The notes beneath the pieces are model-generated. The model was not told the DNA's origin. It made no database searches and saw only the letters and a program-made list of their open reading frames with translations. The position numbers and the translations under genes were made by a program. A DNA stretch of 64,000 nucleotides from Gymnogyps californianus (lineage: Eukaryota > Chordata > Aves > Accipitriformes > Cathartidae): positions 20,801,001 through 20,865,000 of the forward strand of contig NC_059478.1 in NCBI RefSeq assembly GCF_018139145.2, in the 5' to 3' direction. Positions within the stretch are counted from its first letter, which is position 1, and each line of letters starts with the position of its first letter. This document shows, piece after piece, positions 27,096 through 41,300 of the stretch.

Positions 27096-30000
27096 CTGTT
27101 CTTCACTCTCTTTTTCTATATATCAGAAAGTTTATATCTTTCTCTTTTCTTCAGCAGTCTGTCTGAATGTTCTTTTATAGTCCACATCACCAAAGCATCA
27201 AATTGTTTCTCTGTTTCAGTGAATGAACATTGAGGTCTGTGATGGTTAGTGATTATATAGAAAAATACAGAATTTGAATCATTATAGCAGTTATTGGGGT
27301 TTTTTCATTTGTAAAAAAGCAGGAGTCAGAAACGTTGCACAAAGACCATCAGCCTCTGGATTAGCAGTGTTTTCTCTTCCACAGTTTCAGTTCAAACATG
27401 AAATAAGTCTTGGTCTTTTTTATGACAACAACCTAGTTGTTTGAGCAAATATTTTTTCCTTTGGACATTTAGCTCAAAAGTAATATTATTCTTAGTCATT
27501 TCAACAGTGGAAGCATAGGGAGAGTATAAAACCTCTGATTGTAGAAGTGCGTTTACCAATAAATTCTTGAGTACTGTATTGTAAACATATGTGCTTTGCT
27601 TCAAGGATATAAAATAACTAAGCTTTGTAATATAAAAGCATGTTAATGAGGGTATATACTCTGGGTATTATCCATTTTTCCAACAAAAAAATTCTACTTT
27701 CTGTTGCTCATTATCATCTGTTTGTGAACTTAATTCCTTCACAGAAGTCTTATGTTTATGTAAATAGCCCAAAAGGCTTGCATGATGTGGGCTTTTTTCG
27801 GTAACTGATATAAATGCCTTAGCGTCATCCTTGAAAATTTCTTGCTGCGCTAATGGACATTGCCATGATTTATATTTGATAGGAGATTATGTTGTAAGAG
27901 AAAAAACAAGAAAGCACTAGCATAAAACAACTGCTTACCCATATTCTTCCAGGGAAAGCTTGGAAAACAAAGAAAAAAAATCCCAATAAACAAGTTAACT
28001 TCTGTTTTACAGATTCATCCTGTATTACTTGCATGGCAGATCACTAAAAATCTTACTGACTTTCCAGCAATAGTGACAGATCACTATGAAGGAAAAAAAC
28101 ATTATACTAAATTTTCACTGAAGGTGAAAGTACAAGCTTAACATTAATTGCTGTGTACCCCTTTCCTTCCTGGCATAGGGTAAGGATTTTGTATACTCTG
28201 CATCCAGCTTGAAGACTCAGTACACAGAAGAGACTTTTCGGATGAACCCACCTAAGGTGGAGCAGAGCAGCTTTATTGTTGTAGACAGACAGGTCTATGG
28301 GATGGAGCTGGAGATAGTACAGAAGTAGCTTTGGAAGCCAGGTGTAAGTTTGGGCTAAAGCTGCAAGGAGCAGCAGCCCAAATTACAGACTGCTCTTCCC
28401 ACTGTCAAACCTCTAATCGCTTCAGCTTGGTTATGTTGACAAAGCACCAGGAAAAGGTATGTGGCACTACCTGTGGTATAGAAGGTTAATTAATCCGAAT
28501 TTTGTATTCCATCACAATTGTGGATCATCTTGGAAAGCAAGGGTATCTATGAGTAGCATGCAGATGAAGAAGGCTGAGTTAATGTTGGAAGGCATAACTT
28601 CATTGCCCATTCATACGTACGGTTAAGTGAATTTTCTTCCTCAGCAAGTGTTAAATTGTAGAAAGGAAAATGAAAATGGAGTCTTAGGGAAATAAACCTA
28701 GTATTAAATCTGACCCAAATTCATGTGTAGTTTCAGGAAATTACAAATGGGGGAAATTATAAAAGCTTTCTATTAATATTTTTCAAATTAATATATAGAT
28801 TTTTCTTTCCAAAAGTAACACCTTTTCAAGATTGACCTACATTTAAGAGGAAAAACACCTGCCATTTAAACTATCTGCTAAAAAACATCAAGCTAATCTC
28901 CGGTTGTGTCAAGTTAAATAGACAGTCAGACTGATTCAAAACCTTTTGTTTGGCAAAAGGTGCAATTTCACACTGGCCTGAAACAGCAATTCTGTCATCT
29001 CTACCTCTTCTTCTATTTGCATATTATCCAAAATACAGAATTTGTATTACTCTCATAGATCTACTCACACCTATAAAGAGAGCTAAGATCCTCACTGTTG
29101 TAAAAATTTTTATGGCAGAATGGAGTTGTATCTACTAAATATTTCTCATTTATTAATTGTTAATTTTTTTTCAGTGTGTTTCCACTTACTTCCTACTTCT
29201 ATGCCCTGCTTTGTTAAGAAGGGTTTGTTTTAAATCCTTAAGCCTTGCAAGGGTGAAATTTTGCCCAGAATTAGTGGAGTGAATTTTTTATATCTACCCT
29301 TACATTACTGCAAGATTTTACTTTTGTGGATCGATGGGGTTGAACCATTACAGGTTACTCAGACAAAAAAACCCCAGTTTAACCCTAACTGTCTCCTGTG
29401 GAATCACTTTGGTAGGTAACCTTGGGTTCAACACACCCTCTCATCCCATGGGCCTCAATCGCCATTGCTTATGTGCGTATTATAGTATTGCCCAAAGGTC
29501 TGAAGTAGAGAGAGGCCCTTGCGGGACGGTGCACAAATGTCCTGGAGACTTGAGGTTTCACCTCAAGATGACACAGCCTAGGTTTTAAAGCCTGCAATTG
29601 GCAGCAAACAGGTAGAGTTAAAAATTCAGTTGTAAGATCAAGGCTAACTTAATACAAATATAATAAATGAGTATAACAAACAGTAAGAGGAAATTAGGAA
29701 AGTGAGAATGAGGACATAACTTATAGGAACATGGGCCTGTACAGACAACTTATTGTACAATTTGAGGGTTATGAAAGCATGTTATCAAAAGGCAGCTTGC
29801 TTTTACTTCTTCAGTAAATTTCTTTCAACTACTCATGAGTAAAAAAGAACCACTTATTTTTTGTTCATGATTTTTTCCTAATTTCTTCCCCCATCTGCAT
29901 AGTGACTTCCTTCACCTCACTTTTCTTTATTTTGACATGTTCTATTATTTATCTCTTTGATGGTGGTGCATGTGAGGGATTATGACATTATTACAGTGCT

Positions 30001-31166
30001 TACCTTTGTTTATTATCATCATCATCATATTGCTTTGTGTGACTTGGAGCTGGGACACTTTCTCAGTAAAGTTTGATTATTTGTTAGTGACTTATGGAGG
30101 ATGTAGACTGAGCTCTACATGAACAAAGTATAGCCCATAAGTACTGGCTTTCAGGTGCACTATTTGTTGAGACTTTTTCCCTTCCTTTTAAGAGAAGCAG
30201 AAAGAGGGTCAGAGAAGAAACCATCTCTATTCTCCTGCTTTTTTCCCCTCTCTCAAAAAAACCCCCAAACCAACAGTGAGCTGCCCAACTATGATTAAAT
30301 GAATGATCCAGAAAGCTACATTAATTTATTGTCTGTAGTTATAGTCCACTGCAATAAAATGGTAGTGTTGCAAAGACATGACAAAACATCATACCAAGAT
30401 ATGGCAGATTATCATTACTGAGGAACCTCAGAAACTCAGTTTATTTCATTTTCCATGGGACAGATCGAGTCACTTTCCTGTTGGACACAAATTTTCCTTC
30501 TGAAATCAATAGAAAGTTCTGCTTAAAACACACAAAAAGATTTCTCTCTGTATAGGCATCAGAGTCTAAGGCAGCGTAAAGATGGCATTTTACTTCTGTC
30601 TCTGAATTTCCTGGCTTCTTTCATTTATCAGAAGATCCTTAAAATAATGGATTATAGCTGTTTGCATCAGAAAGCTTCCTCCATTTCCATGAGCTTCTAC
30701 TGCAAATGTGTATTCTAGTAATCCATAAACTGTAAGTATCCACTTGTGGGCCATTATATTGTTTGCTCTTCCTCACAAATGTCATAAATGGGCGTATACT
30801 TTCACAGGTTTAAGTGACAAAAAAATATTTTTGTAGGGTACAGTACAGCGACATCATTGTAATTAAACTTCTCTAGGATTAGGCCAAAGGCATCAGAGGA
30901 TTTATGTCTTGTGTTTTGCATTCTCTTTCCAAGTTATTTTATTAACATAGGGTGTCTTTAATTATGCAGAACTGTAAACTGCATTATTGATATTCTATAA
31001 ACATTAACTACTAGTGTCTCTAATGAAGCAGGAAGAAAACATGCTTTCTTGTTATTTGTCAGGACTTGCAAAGCACTAAGTATTTCAGATGCTATCATTA
31101 CATTGCATAAACTACAAGGGATGTGAGACATACGACCTACCAGCTCAGTATTTATGCTTGGCAAAA
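27096..31166. other. Anonymous noncoding DNA
   Basis: Contains an ATC-repeat of about four units at 30014-30030. Around 29240-29560 there is possible very old amniote repeat sequence (a GGTGAAATTTTGCCCAG word, later TAGAGAGAGGCCCTTGCGGG). A segment at 28179-28328 resembles a terminal exon and is discussed as a finding. No gene is assigned. Confidence 0.55.
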
Positions 31167-31309
31167 TATGTATACATACACACATACACACACAGCGCCA
31201 CATGTATATACATACATATCTCTCTCTCCCTCTTTCTCTCCACACATATATACGTACATACACACACATATATGTATGTGTGTATATATGCACACACATA
31301 TGCATATAG
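31167..31309. repeat. Compound CA/TA/CT microsatellite
   Basis: Alternating pyrimidine-purine DNA: a TATGTATACATACACA segment, CA units, a CT-rich core at 31219-31241, then ACATATATACGTACATACACACACA and a complementary TATGTATGTGTGTATATATG stretch. The last part gives internal inverted repeats that could form a hairpin. All six frames through it stay open simply because the repeat lacks stop codons. Confidence 0.95.
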
Positions 31310-33640
31310 TGATTTCTAAGGTTGATTTCATTCCCAGCAGTGGATGCTACATGTTTTAACCTTCAAAATCTTTAAATGTGCTTGTTTTCATTTATATTAC
31401 CATAATATATGGAGACCAGAAGGATAAGAACTTAGATTATAGAGGGTATTGTGAAATACTTACTAATGGAATTAGAAATCTGTCAGAGAGAAACCAATGA
31501 TTTACCCAAAGGAATTCACAATTCCAAGCCATTTTCTCTGAGCTGAATTCAAATATATTCAGACTCCCTGCATTCAAAAGTTCAGACCTAACTTGTATGA
31601 TAGTGTAGTCATAGTCTGTATAGGAAACAGTTGGAGGAACCATATGAGAGACTCTTGTATCTTCCCAAATATACAAAACCAGATGTTGTATCCTAGCTGA
31701 ATGAATCCTAATTGGATGGTTTGCTTAGTTAAATTGACATTGTAAGAAGGCACATTGAGTCCCAAACTTCTGGCAGAAGGAATGGTTATTGCCAAGACTG
31801 TAAATAGGTTTAAAACTATATCCTACTTGTAATTTCCCCACCTTGTTTATTAATTTAATCTCTATCAAGCAGTTTAGAACTCAGGTAAGAAGTTAAGTCC
31901 AAAAGAGACTTCTAAATAGTTTCTGGAGATAAGATACGGTTCCACTTCCAACCTCACTCGGTACTCAAACTTTAGATGAGCTCAGAGTTGTCCAAGGGCT
32001 CAGTGTTGGGAATCAGTTTTGAATTGCTGAATTGCTCAGAAAATGAAAATAATAATAATAAAAAAGATTCTGCAGTAATAATGAGCTCTGGCAGAATCCT
32101 GTGGTCCATGTCTCTCCTGAACATTTGTATTTGCATCTTAAGATCTGAAAATGTCATCTAGCTTCTAAAAAAATTTAAAAAAACCAGATTGCAATACACA
32201 CAAAATGAACATGGACAGACACTTTCAGCTAACAGAGTAGCAATGTATTTTGGAAGTTATCTACAGGTTTTTATCTTTGGAACAAATACACTTTGGCCCT
32301 TTTTGGAATTAGCTTAATATTGTGCCCATGAGCAGCTAAAAAATATTGCAGAACACAGGAGGTGGAAATTTATAAGAAGTTTGACTAATAAGCAAATTAT
32401 CCTACACAAGTTCATCTTTGTTTGTTTCCTGCTGATGGTAAAGGACAAGGACAATTTGCATGTTGGGATAAAAATGTGTCACTGCTATGGATGGTTATGA
32501 CTGGATCCTACCTCTGTGGGTCAGGTCTGGCACTGTGAATGAAGTAACTTTCTGGATCTGTTGTAACTTTTTGACTTCTCTGTTACAATCCTCAGTGTAA
32601 TTGATGAGTGACTAATTGCTGATACTTACTGACGGTGTAACAGCAAGTTGCCAGTATAAGCTGCATGTTAATCATCAGCCAGCTGTAGAGGTGAAGATAA
32701 GCAATGTACTTACATGGAAAGACCTGTAAAGCTATGGACAGAAAAGAGATTTTTAAGATGAATTACGATATTGGCAGAAGAATGAACACACATAAACAAG
32801 CCATGAGCAGGTGGAAAGTAAGAGGTTTTTAACAATCAGATGTGTAAGAAATAGGCTAAAGTACAGCAGTGGGGGTAAGAAATCTAACTGCTTTCAAGAA
32901 GGAGCAAGAGAGGAATTTTATGGAAGGGATTAGATGACATGACTACAGGGAGATAGATCTAGGAATTTCCTTTGCCATACTACATATGTTACTGCAACTT
33001 TTCTTTTAATTGTTTTTTATAAGTGTTGTTGAACTCAAGGATAATGAAAATGGAAAGTGTAGTTAAGAGGAGAGCAAGCAGAACATGTTGGTTGCACAAG
33101 GATACTAAAGATCCTGGTGAAACAGGACAAATATCCCAGTTTTATAAAACATACTGTTAAGAAATGAGATTTAAGTAGGCCTTTGGTTCGTTGAGAATGA
33201 CAGTCATATAATAGCTGAATGCCATCTTGTAGCTGAATGAAATCTTTTCATTGGAGTGAACAGAGATTATAAGGCTCCTTCTGAACATTTCTTCATGGTG
33301 ATGAATTTAGTTCAGTTATGGTGTTTGACCACAAGTACTTTTTCTTTATTTATGAAGTTAACTTTATCCAGGAAACTGTTTGATTACTAACACAAAATGC
33401 TGCAGGCCTCAAATTGATATGACACATAATGATAACTATTAGAATTAAAAAAAAGGAAATACAGAATGTCAAAAAATAAGCTAAAAATAAGTTGATTGAC
33501 TACATTGCATTTAGAAGAACAAGGAAACTAATGCATTTTAGAAGAACTTTTTAAATTTAAGCTTAATTTTGGCAAAATTATTTTTAGAAAGGTAGGTGGC
33601 TATAATAACAGACACAAACCAATATCCTGTTACGTAAGTG
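31310..33640. other. Anonymous noncoding DNA
   Basis: No gene recognised. Contains an (ATA)n tract at 32048-32062. Confidence 0.65.
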
Positions 33641-33710
33641 TAAATGCTAACGTTAGTGTGATAATATTGCTTAGCTAAATACTAACATTAGTGTGATAAT
33701 ATTGCTTAGC
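33641..33710 (+). repeat. 35-bp tandem duplication (2 copies)
   Basis: Copy 1 at 33641-33675 and copy 2 at 33676-33710 differ at two positions, both G in copy 1 and A in copy 2. A third copy starts (TAAA) but breaks off at once. The unit contains GTGTGATAATATTGCTTAGC. The near identity suggests a fairly recent slippage or replication duplication. Confidence 0.97.
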
Positions 33711-36700
33711 TAAAGCGGCACATATTAAGGCCGTATAGCAGGGGCTTAACAGCAGCATTCATACTCTTAGATTCTGATTAAAACTCAGGCACAGTAGGAA
33801 AATTGAAAGTGCCTTTGAAAAGAAATCTCCCCAGGAACTGTTACTAATCAACAGAGGAAGTTTGGATGAGGATCCCACGCTCATTTAATGGCCTCAAAAT
33901 CTAAGGAAAAGCTAGAGAAGTTTGACCTCTTTGTTCATGCATATTGTGACAGAAAGAACTTTGGGAGGTATATAGCTCATTTGCCTGTGGAAATGAGCTC
34001 AAAAAAAATCTGGATGTAGTTACATCAGCTGTATTCCCCAGACAATAAGAAACATAGGGAAGGTATCAGTCCTTAATTTGTGTTGAACAACCTCTGAGAC
34101 ATTAGCTCGGGGTAAATTGTGTCTTAAAATTGTAATGTGCTTGTGTTTTGGGCATGGCTAAAATAGTCTTACCTGTGCTTGGCCCATGCAACATTTTGAC
34201 TCTATGTCCTGACTATGTTGAAATTAGTCTTGAAATCTAGATGTGTTGCTTTTTTTTCATATAGCTCGAACGGCACAGTGTAAGAGAACCTGCATGATCA
34301 CAGTTCATTAAGGGTTATGTGTCTTAGGCAGAGATCAGTGTGGTTGTTTAGATGATACCCACTGGCTTCCTATGAAGGCATCTGAAAATTAATTGCCAGT
34401 AAACTGACTGCAACTTCAAAAGTATTTAAAATAGGCTACACAGGCATATTGAAGGGTCGATTTCTGTAGATACCATTTAAAGGCTGAATGAGAGTAAGCT
34501 TTAAATAGAATTGAAAATCCTTACCTAAAGGAGCTTCTTATACTACTGGTTTAACTGAAATGTGGGGGTTCACCCTCAACATTTCATGTCAGACTTTTTG
34601 TATCAAGAATTGATGTAACCAAATGCTGGCAGAACCGAATAATGTAAATATTGTGTGGCACTGATGGGCTGGCTCTTCCTGTCCTGTGTCTTCCAAAAAA
34701 CAGGGTCCAAGAGTCAGTTAAATAGTGAAGGGCTTATTCACATGAAAATAAATGCTGTCAGTATCCACAGTTGTTTGGCCCTGGAGCTTTCAAAGAGAAA
34801 CTTAGAAAGAAGCACAAAAACTGGATCAAGAGCCTGCAGTCTGTCAATGAACTGCTGAGGGATGCAACACGACAACATAATCAAATCTGATGTGCCTTTG
34901 CAATGACATACCAAGCCTGCAGAATTCAAAACAGCTTAGCTTGCTGAAAGCCATGGCCAAAACATGTTTTCTCTTAGCTGCAAATATTTGGAAGATTTTA
35001 AAACTAATTTTTTTAATGAAATTCTTTGCTATCCAGAAAATAGATTTCTGTGACCCAAATATTTTCAGTAGTACAGAGCTTGAACTGAAAAAAATCCAAC
35101 TCAACCAGATGTCGTCTTGAATTTCCTACCAGTGCCTGAATCTGTGGGAAAGATATGACACCTACACTATATTAATTAAAATTCAAGTTCCCTGTTTCTG
35201 ATTTTATAAGAAACTTCCAAGAAGTCCATTAAAAGGATTTGCAATATTGCATACTTCCAGTGTAGTGTCACATACTGAATGTGTTACAGAAAAGACAGTC
35301 TGGCTAGCAAATTAGAGGTAATAACAGCAAATCTCAAATACACTAGTCATTATGTTTATTATATAGTCAGGTTACATATACTAGTTCCTGGTTTTCTTCT
35401 TCCTTGGTCTGTTCAGTATGCTGTCTTAAGCAAACAGTGTTTGATTATATACTTCTGGTGTATATTTTACTCTCTGTAGGTGTACATATTAAAATGTTTT
35501 TCTCATACTTTCTAGCGCTGCATTTTCATTTGGTTTTATCCCTCTTACATGCCTTGTAGTAAGTACTTCTTCTGTAATTGCCATATCACAGTGTACGCTT
35601 TTATGTAGACCGACTAATTGGTAAATGCTGGCTTTTTATGCTACTATTTGTTCTCTGTAGTGTCATTTATGCCATTCAGTATTCAGCTGCATATGGTATT
35701 AACAGTACTTTCTGGAGGTTTAAAAGTAATGACTTGCTGATTGTCCTTCAGAAAACAGTCTCCAAAGCACTATTTTTTCTTCCACAGGCTTATGTTACTG
35801 TATTAATTCAGAAATGAATTTTTTCTTTTGTATCAAAAATGTGCATATTTATTGAGCTTTCACAAGTATTTTGTTACGTTCATTTAATACAGAACAAAAA
35901 TATATCTGAAGGATGATAATAACACTTTTTTTTTTAGTTAAGAAAGATGTTCTGTCTGTGTATAATCTTATGCAGATGTGCCCATGGTAAATACCCATGC
36001 TAACATTCTTTGAAAATGGCCAGAACTGTATATTTAGACCCACACCAGACAGATTTAAATTACAGAATGGCATTTTTCAAAACTTTTTCTACTTGCGTCT
36101 TCTTCAGAATATACTAAGTAAAGTTTTCGTTTCTGAGACAGGAATGTCTGATTTCTGCTAATCCCACAACTTTACCATATTCCAAGCCTGCAGCAGAACC
36201 ACAAACAGGGATTCATTTGCTCATAGCTTGGAGGAGAGGCCTCAAGTGAATTTACTCTCTTTTTCAGTTTTTCCTTTGCATTCCCAAGGAAATGTCATAC
36301 AAGCTGTCTGGAATTGGTTACTGAGGGAGATGGTCTTTTAAGCAATTTCTCATCAGCCTTTCTGTTCTATAGGGAAATAAAATGGAATTTTGCTAAACAG
36401 TGAGTCACAATTCAAGGCAGATATTGATATGATTCTTAATAACGAACAAATATCAAATGATCATGAAAATCATTACTGGCTCTATGTGCTTGCATCTTTA
36501 ACAAGAAGGATTTTTTCCTTCAAATTCTTATATGTAAAATAGAAATACATTTGTAAGTGTTTACAGCATCAAGACTGAGTACAGTTGTGCTGTTTTAACA
36601 CATTGGTATTTCTGCACAGTGGGGTACTAGAGGGGTGCTTGGGTGCATGATTTGAGTTGCCTGTATGTGTTTGTTTTTTCTGTCATTCATCAGCTAGTTT

Positions 36701-36879
36701 TTAGTGTTTTTTTAATCTTAAAGTGTTTCATTTATTGAGATTTCATTGATATTGTAAAATTACCATATTTAGGCCTTGCTTACATACAGTAGTTGTATTG
36801 CTAAAACAGCCCAGCTCTGTGAGTAAACGTAACACTTTCATGAAGAGGTTTATGCAGTTGTAGTTCATTTTCATTTAGA
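33711..36879. other. Anonymous noncoding DNA
   Basis: No gene or known repeat recognised. Overlapping open frames on both strands at 34844-35120 have no recognisable motif. Confidence 0.65.
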
Positions 36880-37710
36880 AAGGTTAAAAAGGCATACCGG
36901 TAAGATGGACAGATACAAGCATTTAACTGCAAGGGAGAATACAAGTGCCAGTTGTGTCCATACTACAGGCTGTATGTTGAAAGGGAGCAGCACAGGCCAG
37001 GGGCTGTGTGTCCAGGTAAGGGAGAAAGCAGTGTTTGAGTGACAGGTAGGTGGTAATGGCAATGAGGTTCACCCCAGAATGTTGAGAGGCTGTTCTCTGT
37101 GCTGGACTGCTCTGTTACAGGTGTCTGAAGGAAGAGATGAGACATTGGAGTTTACACTGGGAGTGATAGTAAATAGTATAGGAGAGGGCAGTGGCAGAGG
37201 GTGTAAAGCGCACAGGTGAGGAAGTAAATAGTGGGTGGTGTACAAAGGAGAATCAGCGGGGGGTAGGCAAAGGTAGAGGGTGACAGTGATTTAGACCCTG
37301 GCCCAGAAATAGTTAACTGTGCCTCAGGTGATGAGCATGTACCTTTTCTGTGATGCTGAAAATGGAGGCAGGAATGCCCAAGCTAATGATTCCTGATGTA
37401 TCCAAGCTGGTTTTGTGCACACTTACTTGCATTTGCCCTGTGGGCATTGCTGGCCTTGGGCTGGCTCCCTGTATCCTGCTGTGCTGAGCCCTCTGCTACC
37501 TGTGACCCTGAGGAGGACAGTTCAGACATCCCTGAGGTGATCCACATGGCTCAGCCTTGCAAAGTCAAATATGTCCTGATGTTGTATCGGTTCAGCTACC
37601 AACTGCTCTCTGGAGGGGAAGAGAATGGCTCCTATGCCTGTAGAAGTTGGCTATCATTAACCTCAAGTAACCCAGAACTTCATCAGGATCAAGATCGGTA
37701 GTCTATAACC
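36880..37710. other. GC-richer patch with open frames
   Basis: About 800 bases that are less AT-rich than the neighbours, purine-rich on the plus strand in the first half. A plus-strand frame of 101 codons (37396-37701) starts with a hydrophobic, signal-peptide-like segment and has six cysteines in the mature part, but I recognise no family. A splice-donor-like CAG/GTAAGG lies at 37014/37015. An exon, an old LTR element and chance all remain possible. Confidence 0.4.
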
Positions 37711-38332
37711 TCACATTTAAACTCTTCTTTATGAGATTTTGTAATAAAAAAAAGAAAAGAAACATTATGTATTTGGCAAGTTTTGAAACACAGAATCACT
37801 GCATTTACCTGAGCAATGAGGCCTCAGCACACGTATCTCTTATTTCAGTTATTTGTTTTGTTCAATCCCTTGTGAAAAGGGCCTTAATCTGTGACCAAAC
37901 ATACTGCAGTATGTTTATCTCCTTCAGCTTTCTCTCCATGTAGCAGTCAGTCATTTTGTCCTGGGCGGTCTGTGCCTGTGGAAGGCAGCTGAATTCTCTG
38001 TCTTAACATGAATGCAAACGTCCTTTCACAGAGCTCCCTCTGGGAATGTGCACAGTAATACCACAACACGAACTTGCCTGAAGTCACAGACATTTACAGT
38101 CACTGCCTGTGGGGATAGAGGAGACGGCAAGGGTAGCCTGACAAATACTGTACTAGCCTTTTGTCGTTATCCTTTCACAGGACAAGTGTGGCACGAGGGA
38201 TTACAGAGTCAATGGCTAGTTCCTATTTAAATACCAAATGTATTTAGAGTGAGTCCCATGATGATGGGAATCAATCACCTGCTAATGCTTTAACCGGCTC
38301 AGCCTGCACTTAGAAATATGTACTGTCATAGA
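37711..38332. other. Anonymous noncoding DNA
   Basis: No recognised feature. Confidence 0.65.
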
Positions 38333-38368
38333 AGTAGTGTTTAAAATAAAAGTAATGTTTAAAATAAA
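38333..38368 (+). repeat. 18-bp tandem duplication (2 copies)
   Basis: AGTAGTGTTTAAAATAAA (38333-38350) is followed directly by the same unit with one G-to-A change (38351-38368). Confidence 0.95.
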
Positions 38369-41300
38369 ATGAAAACGACATGTTAAGGAAACATCACATA
38401 GACATGAGAGGCAACGCACACAAATACTGAAAGATTTTAATAGCTACAGTACAGGGTAGAGACACTTTTTTTTTTTTAATAATCAAAGGATTTAAAGAGT
38501 AAGATATTGTCCTTTTTTAGGGACTATGCATTTTCTGTTGTGAATTGGAAGGCATTATTCGTAACAAGTTAGTGTAGTGTTTTTGTGATTTGCCAGTATG
38601 ACAGCTCAGGTTCGTAAAGCTACTTCAGGCTGTTGTCTTCACATCAAGTGATTTGCCTGAGAGAAGCTGGCAGCTGATGCTGTTTCATTTTTATGGGATT
38701 TGATCAAATACTCATACATTCATTAAAGTTTTTTGTGATTATGTTTTAATTATATTCTTGGTCCCATTCAAATTGCTTTTTGCTCATACAAACAGCAATA
38801 CCACAAAGTTCTTTGTGGTCTCTGCAGCCTCCCAGTCTCACTGAAGTGCTTTTCCTCAGGGACTGAAGTGTGGTCTTCTGCTGCGATTCTGTTTTACCTC
38901 ATTGGAATCCTGACTTTCATATAGGACAAGGGATATTTCTGCACTAGATAGAAAATCTCTGTTGGTTACTCCTTGCTTAACATTTGTTACTCTCCAGGCT
39001 GGTTTCTAAGCAAAACCAAGCTACCACAGACCTGGGTTTTTCAGGGTCTGTCCTCATTTCCTATGTTGAAAATTTGTCCAGGTAGACCAGAATAACAAGG
39101 AGCAAGTACAGAAGCAAAAGTTCATCAGTATAGTCTGAGATCTGTTTTTTTATTCAGCAAATGTTTGTAAATAATTAGTATTTTCTTTGAAACAAGAACC
39201 TGCTCACTGATGTTTTGCAAAAAAAGATGAAACCAAACCATGCTACCTGTTTACAATAAATAGTTCTTATAAAGACCTAGAGTGGTCCTTTCCAGAAGTA
39301 AGTTCAACTATTCCCTAAATCTCTCAGGGTCTAGTATACAGGCATAAAATTTAAACAATTGTGTTCTGAGAAAAGCATCTCAATTTATAAAAAATAATGA
39401 CTTACAAATGTACTATGCAAAAAATGATGTGTGGTAAATTTTATTTTTCCTCAGGCATATTTTGAAATTTACAGGGTTTGGAGCCTTAAGAAAATACTTG
39501 ACATATGTTTCAAAATGGGCTGTTCTTGTGCTTGTATATAGTTCTGTTTATTTGTCTCATGGCAAGAAAAATCTTTTACTGAACAGTGTTAGAATTAGGC
39601 CATATTGTATTTTAGATTCAGTATATCTCTTTATCAGGAGTCTGTTCTTAAATCTATATTTTACACTTTCCCATGCTCCAGTCACTGCAACCATAATGAG
39701 TAAATGCTGTAGCTTTCAGTTCTTACCTCTGGGACGAGTAATAAGAAAACTCTCAAACAGATGGAGTGGGCTTTCTCATACATGTTATCCATTCATGTCA
39801 AACAACAAGCTATAGAAAATGTTTCTATTACACAGGTGAAAAGAAGATAATAATATCACCTGTTTTCAATAGTGTCTACATTCACACAGTTTAAATTTCA
39901 CTTTGTCCCTGTGCCTTACATTACCTATTGGCTCTTATCTAGACCTTGAAAGGTGCTGAACCCATGGGAAATTGTAGACACAATGACTTAAAAGGAATTC
40001 AGGCCATGTGAGTATAGGCCTATCTATATTATATACATACTGGAGACCCAATATTCTCCTTCCCTACAATTCTGAGGAGGCAGTATTTCTTGTTTTGTGA
40101 GATGGAATTACCATTTTACAGTATTGAAGGCTTGATCCTACATAGCCACTGGCATAACTTCAATGATGTCACATAGTTTAGGGCAGCCAAAAGTTTTCAG
40201 TTCAACTTGACGTTGTTGAACAAAGCAATAGTATGTTGGGTTATCCAATACCACTTCTTTGTGCATGGAGTTTGCAGCCTACTTGATTTTGGTGTTCAAT
40301 CAGTAGCTAGACAATTTTATTTTAACATTTATGAGTATGGATTCAAAGTATCACTGTTTCAGTACCTCTGTAGAAATTAATAACAGACACTTTTACTAAG
40401 CAGTTCACACCTGCATATCTGAGTGTTCTTTCATTGTATTTATTTTAGACATGCAAATTTGGAATGATGAAAATATTTTAACTGCTCTGTAGTTAAATTA
40501 ATGGTCAAATATACTGCCCTTTGACAAGCTTTCTGACTTAGATGAAACATTACCTAGGCTCATTACCACAAGGTTTCTTAACGTTATTAAATGTGTTGAG
40601 ATGCAGTAATTCTGGTGATGATAGATAAAGTAGGAATAGCAATTAAATTGTGTATTTAAAAGCACTTTAGAACAAATCCACCTGCAATGGTACTTCTCAT
40701 TTTGTACTCTGGAACACTTTGCAATATAAAGGAACCTCTTAATCTAAAGGAATTGTGATCCAGTTTTAAACATATCATCATTTTGATGGATAGTCTTTAA
40801 CTGCACTATGTATTACTGCAATGGGTAAATTTGCAAGAGCCAGGGTTAATGAAACTGCATGGGTTTCAAATCTGTCAAAACGGGCTGCCTGAGAGACTGG
40901 CTTATGGCTTTGTTCTTAATGAATGCCACAACAAAAAGCATTCCTGTGGGCTTTTTCTTTTTTTGACTAAACATGCTTAACAGTTAGTTAACATGAAAAG
41001 ACCTTCCTGCTTTCTTGTGGTATTTCCTGGTAGGGGTCTTTTTCACAGTGTGTGCTTATTCATGAAACTTTGCACTGAAAATACTGAAGAAAAAGATACG
41101 GAAAAAAAAAACCAAAACGCATTTTCTTATGGTAGCTACAGATGTAAATAATATATATTTTTCTTTTGGAAATTCCATAAGACAGAACTTTCTTGTGTTA
41201 CAAAATGGAATATGAGACTCGAAGACATAATAGTTGAGAGTAGGAAGACAAAGAAACTGAGAAGCTCAGAGCATGAGAACCAAAAAACCACTTTTCCTAA

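Noticed and set aside
31167..31309. Open frames of 76-115 codons through the CA/TA repeat
   Set aside because: The repeat itself lacks stop codons, so the frames are an artefact of simple sequence.
39462..39815. Plus-strand frame of 117 codons
   Set aside because: Hydrophobic, AT-driven composition with no recognisable motif and no exon-like edges.
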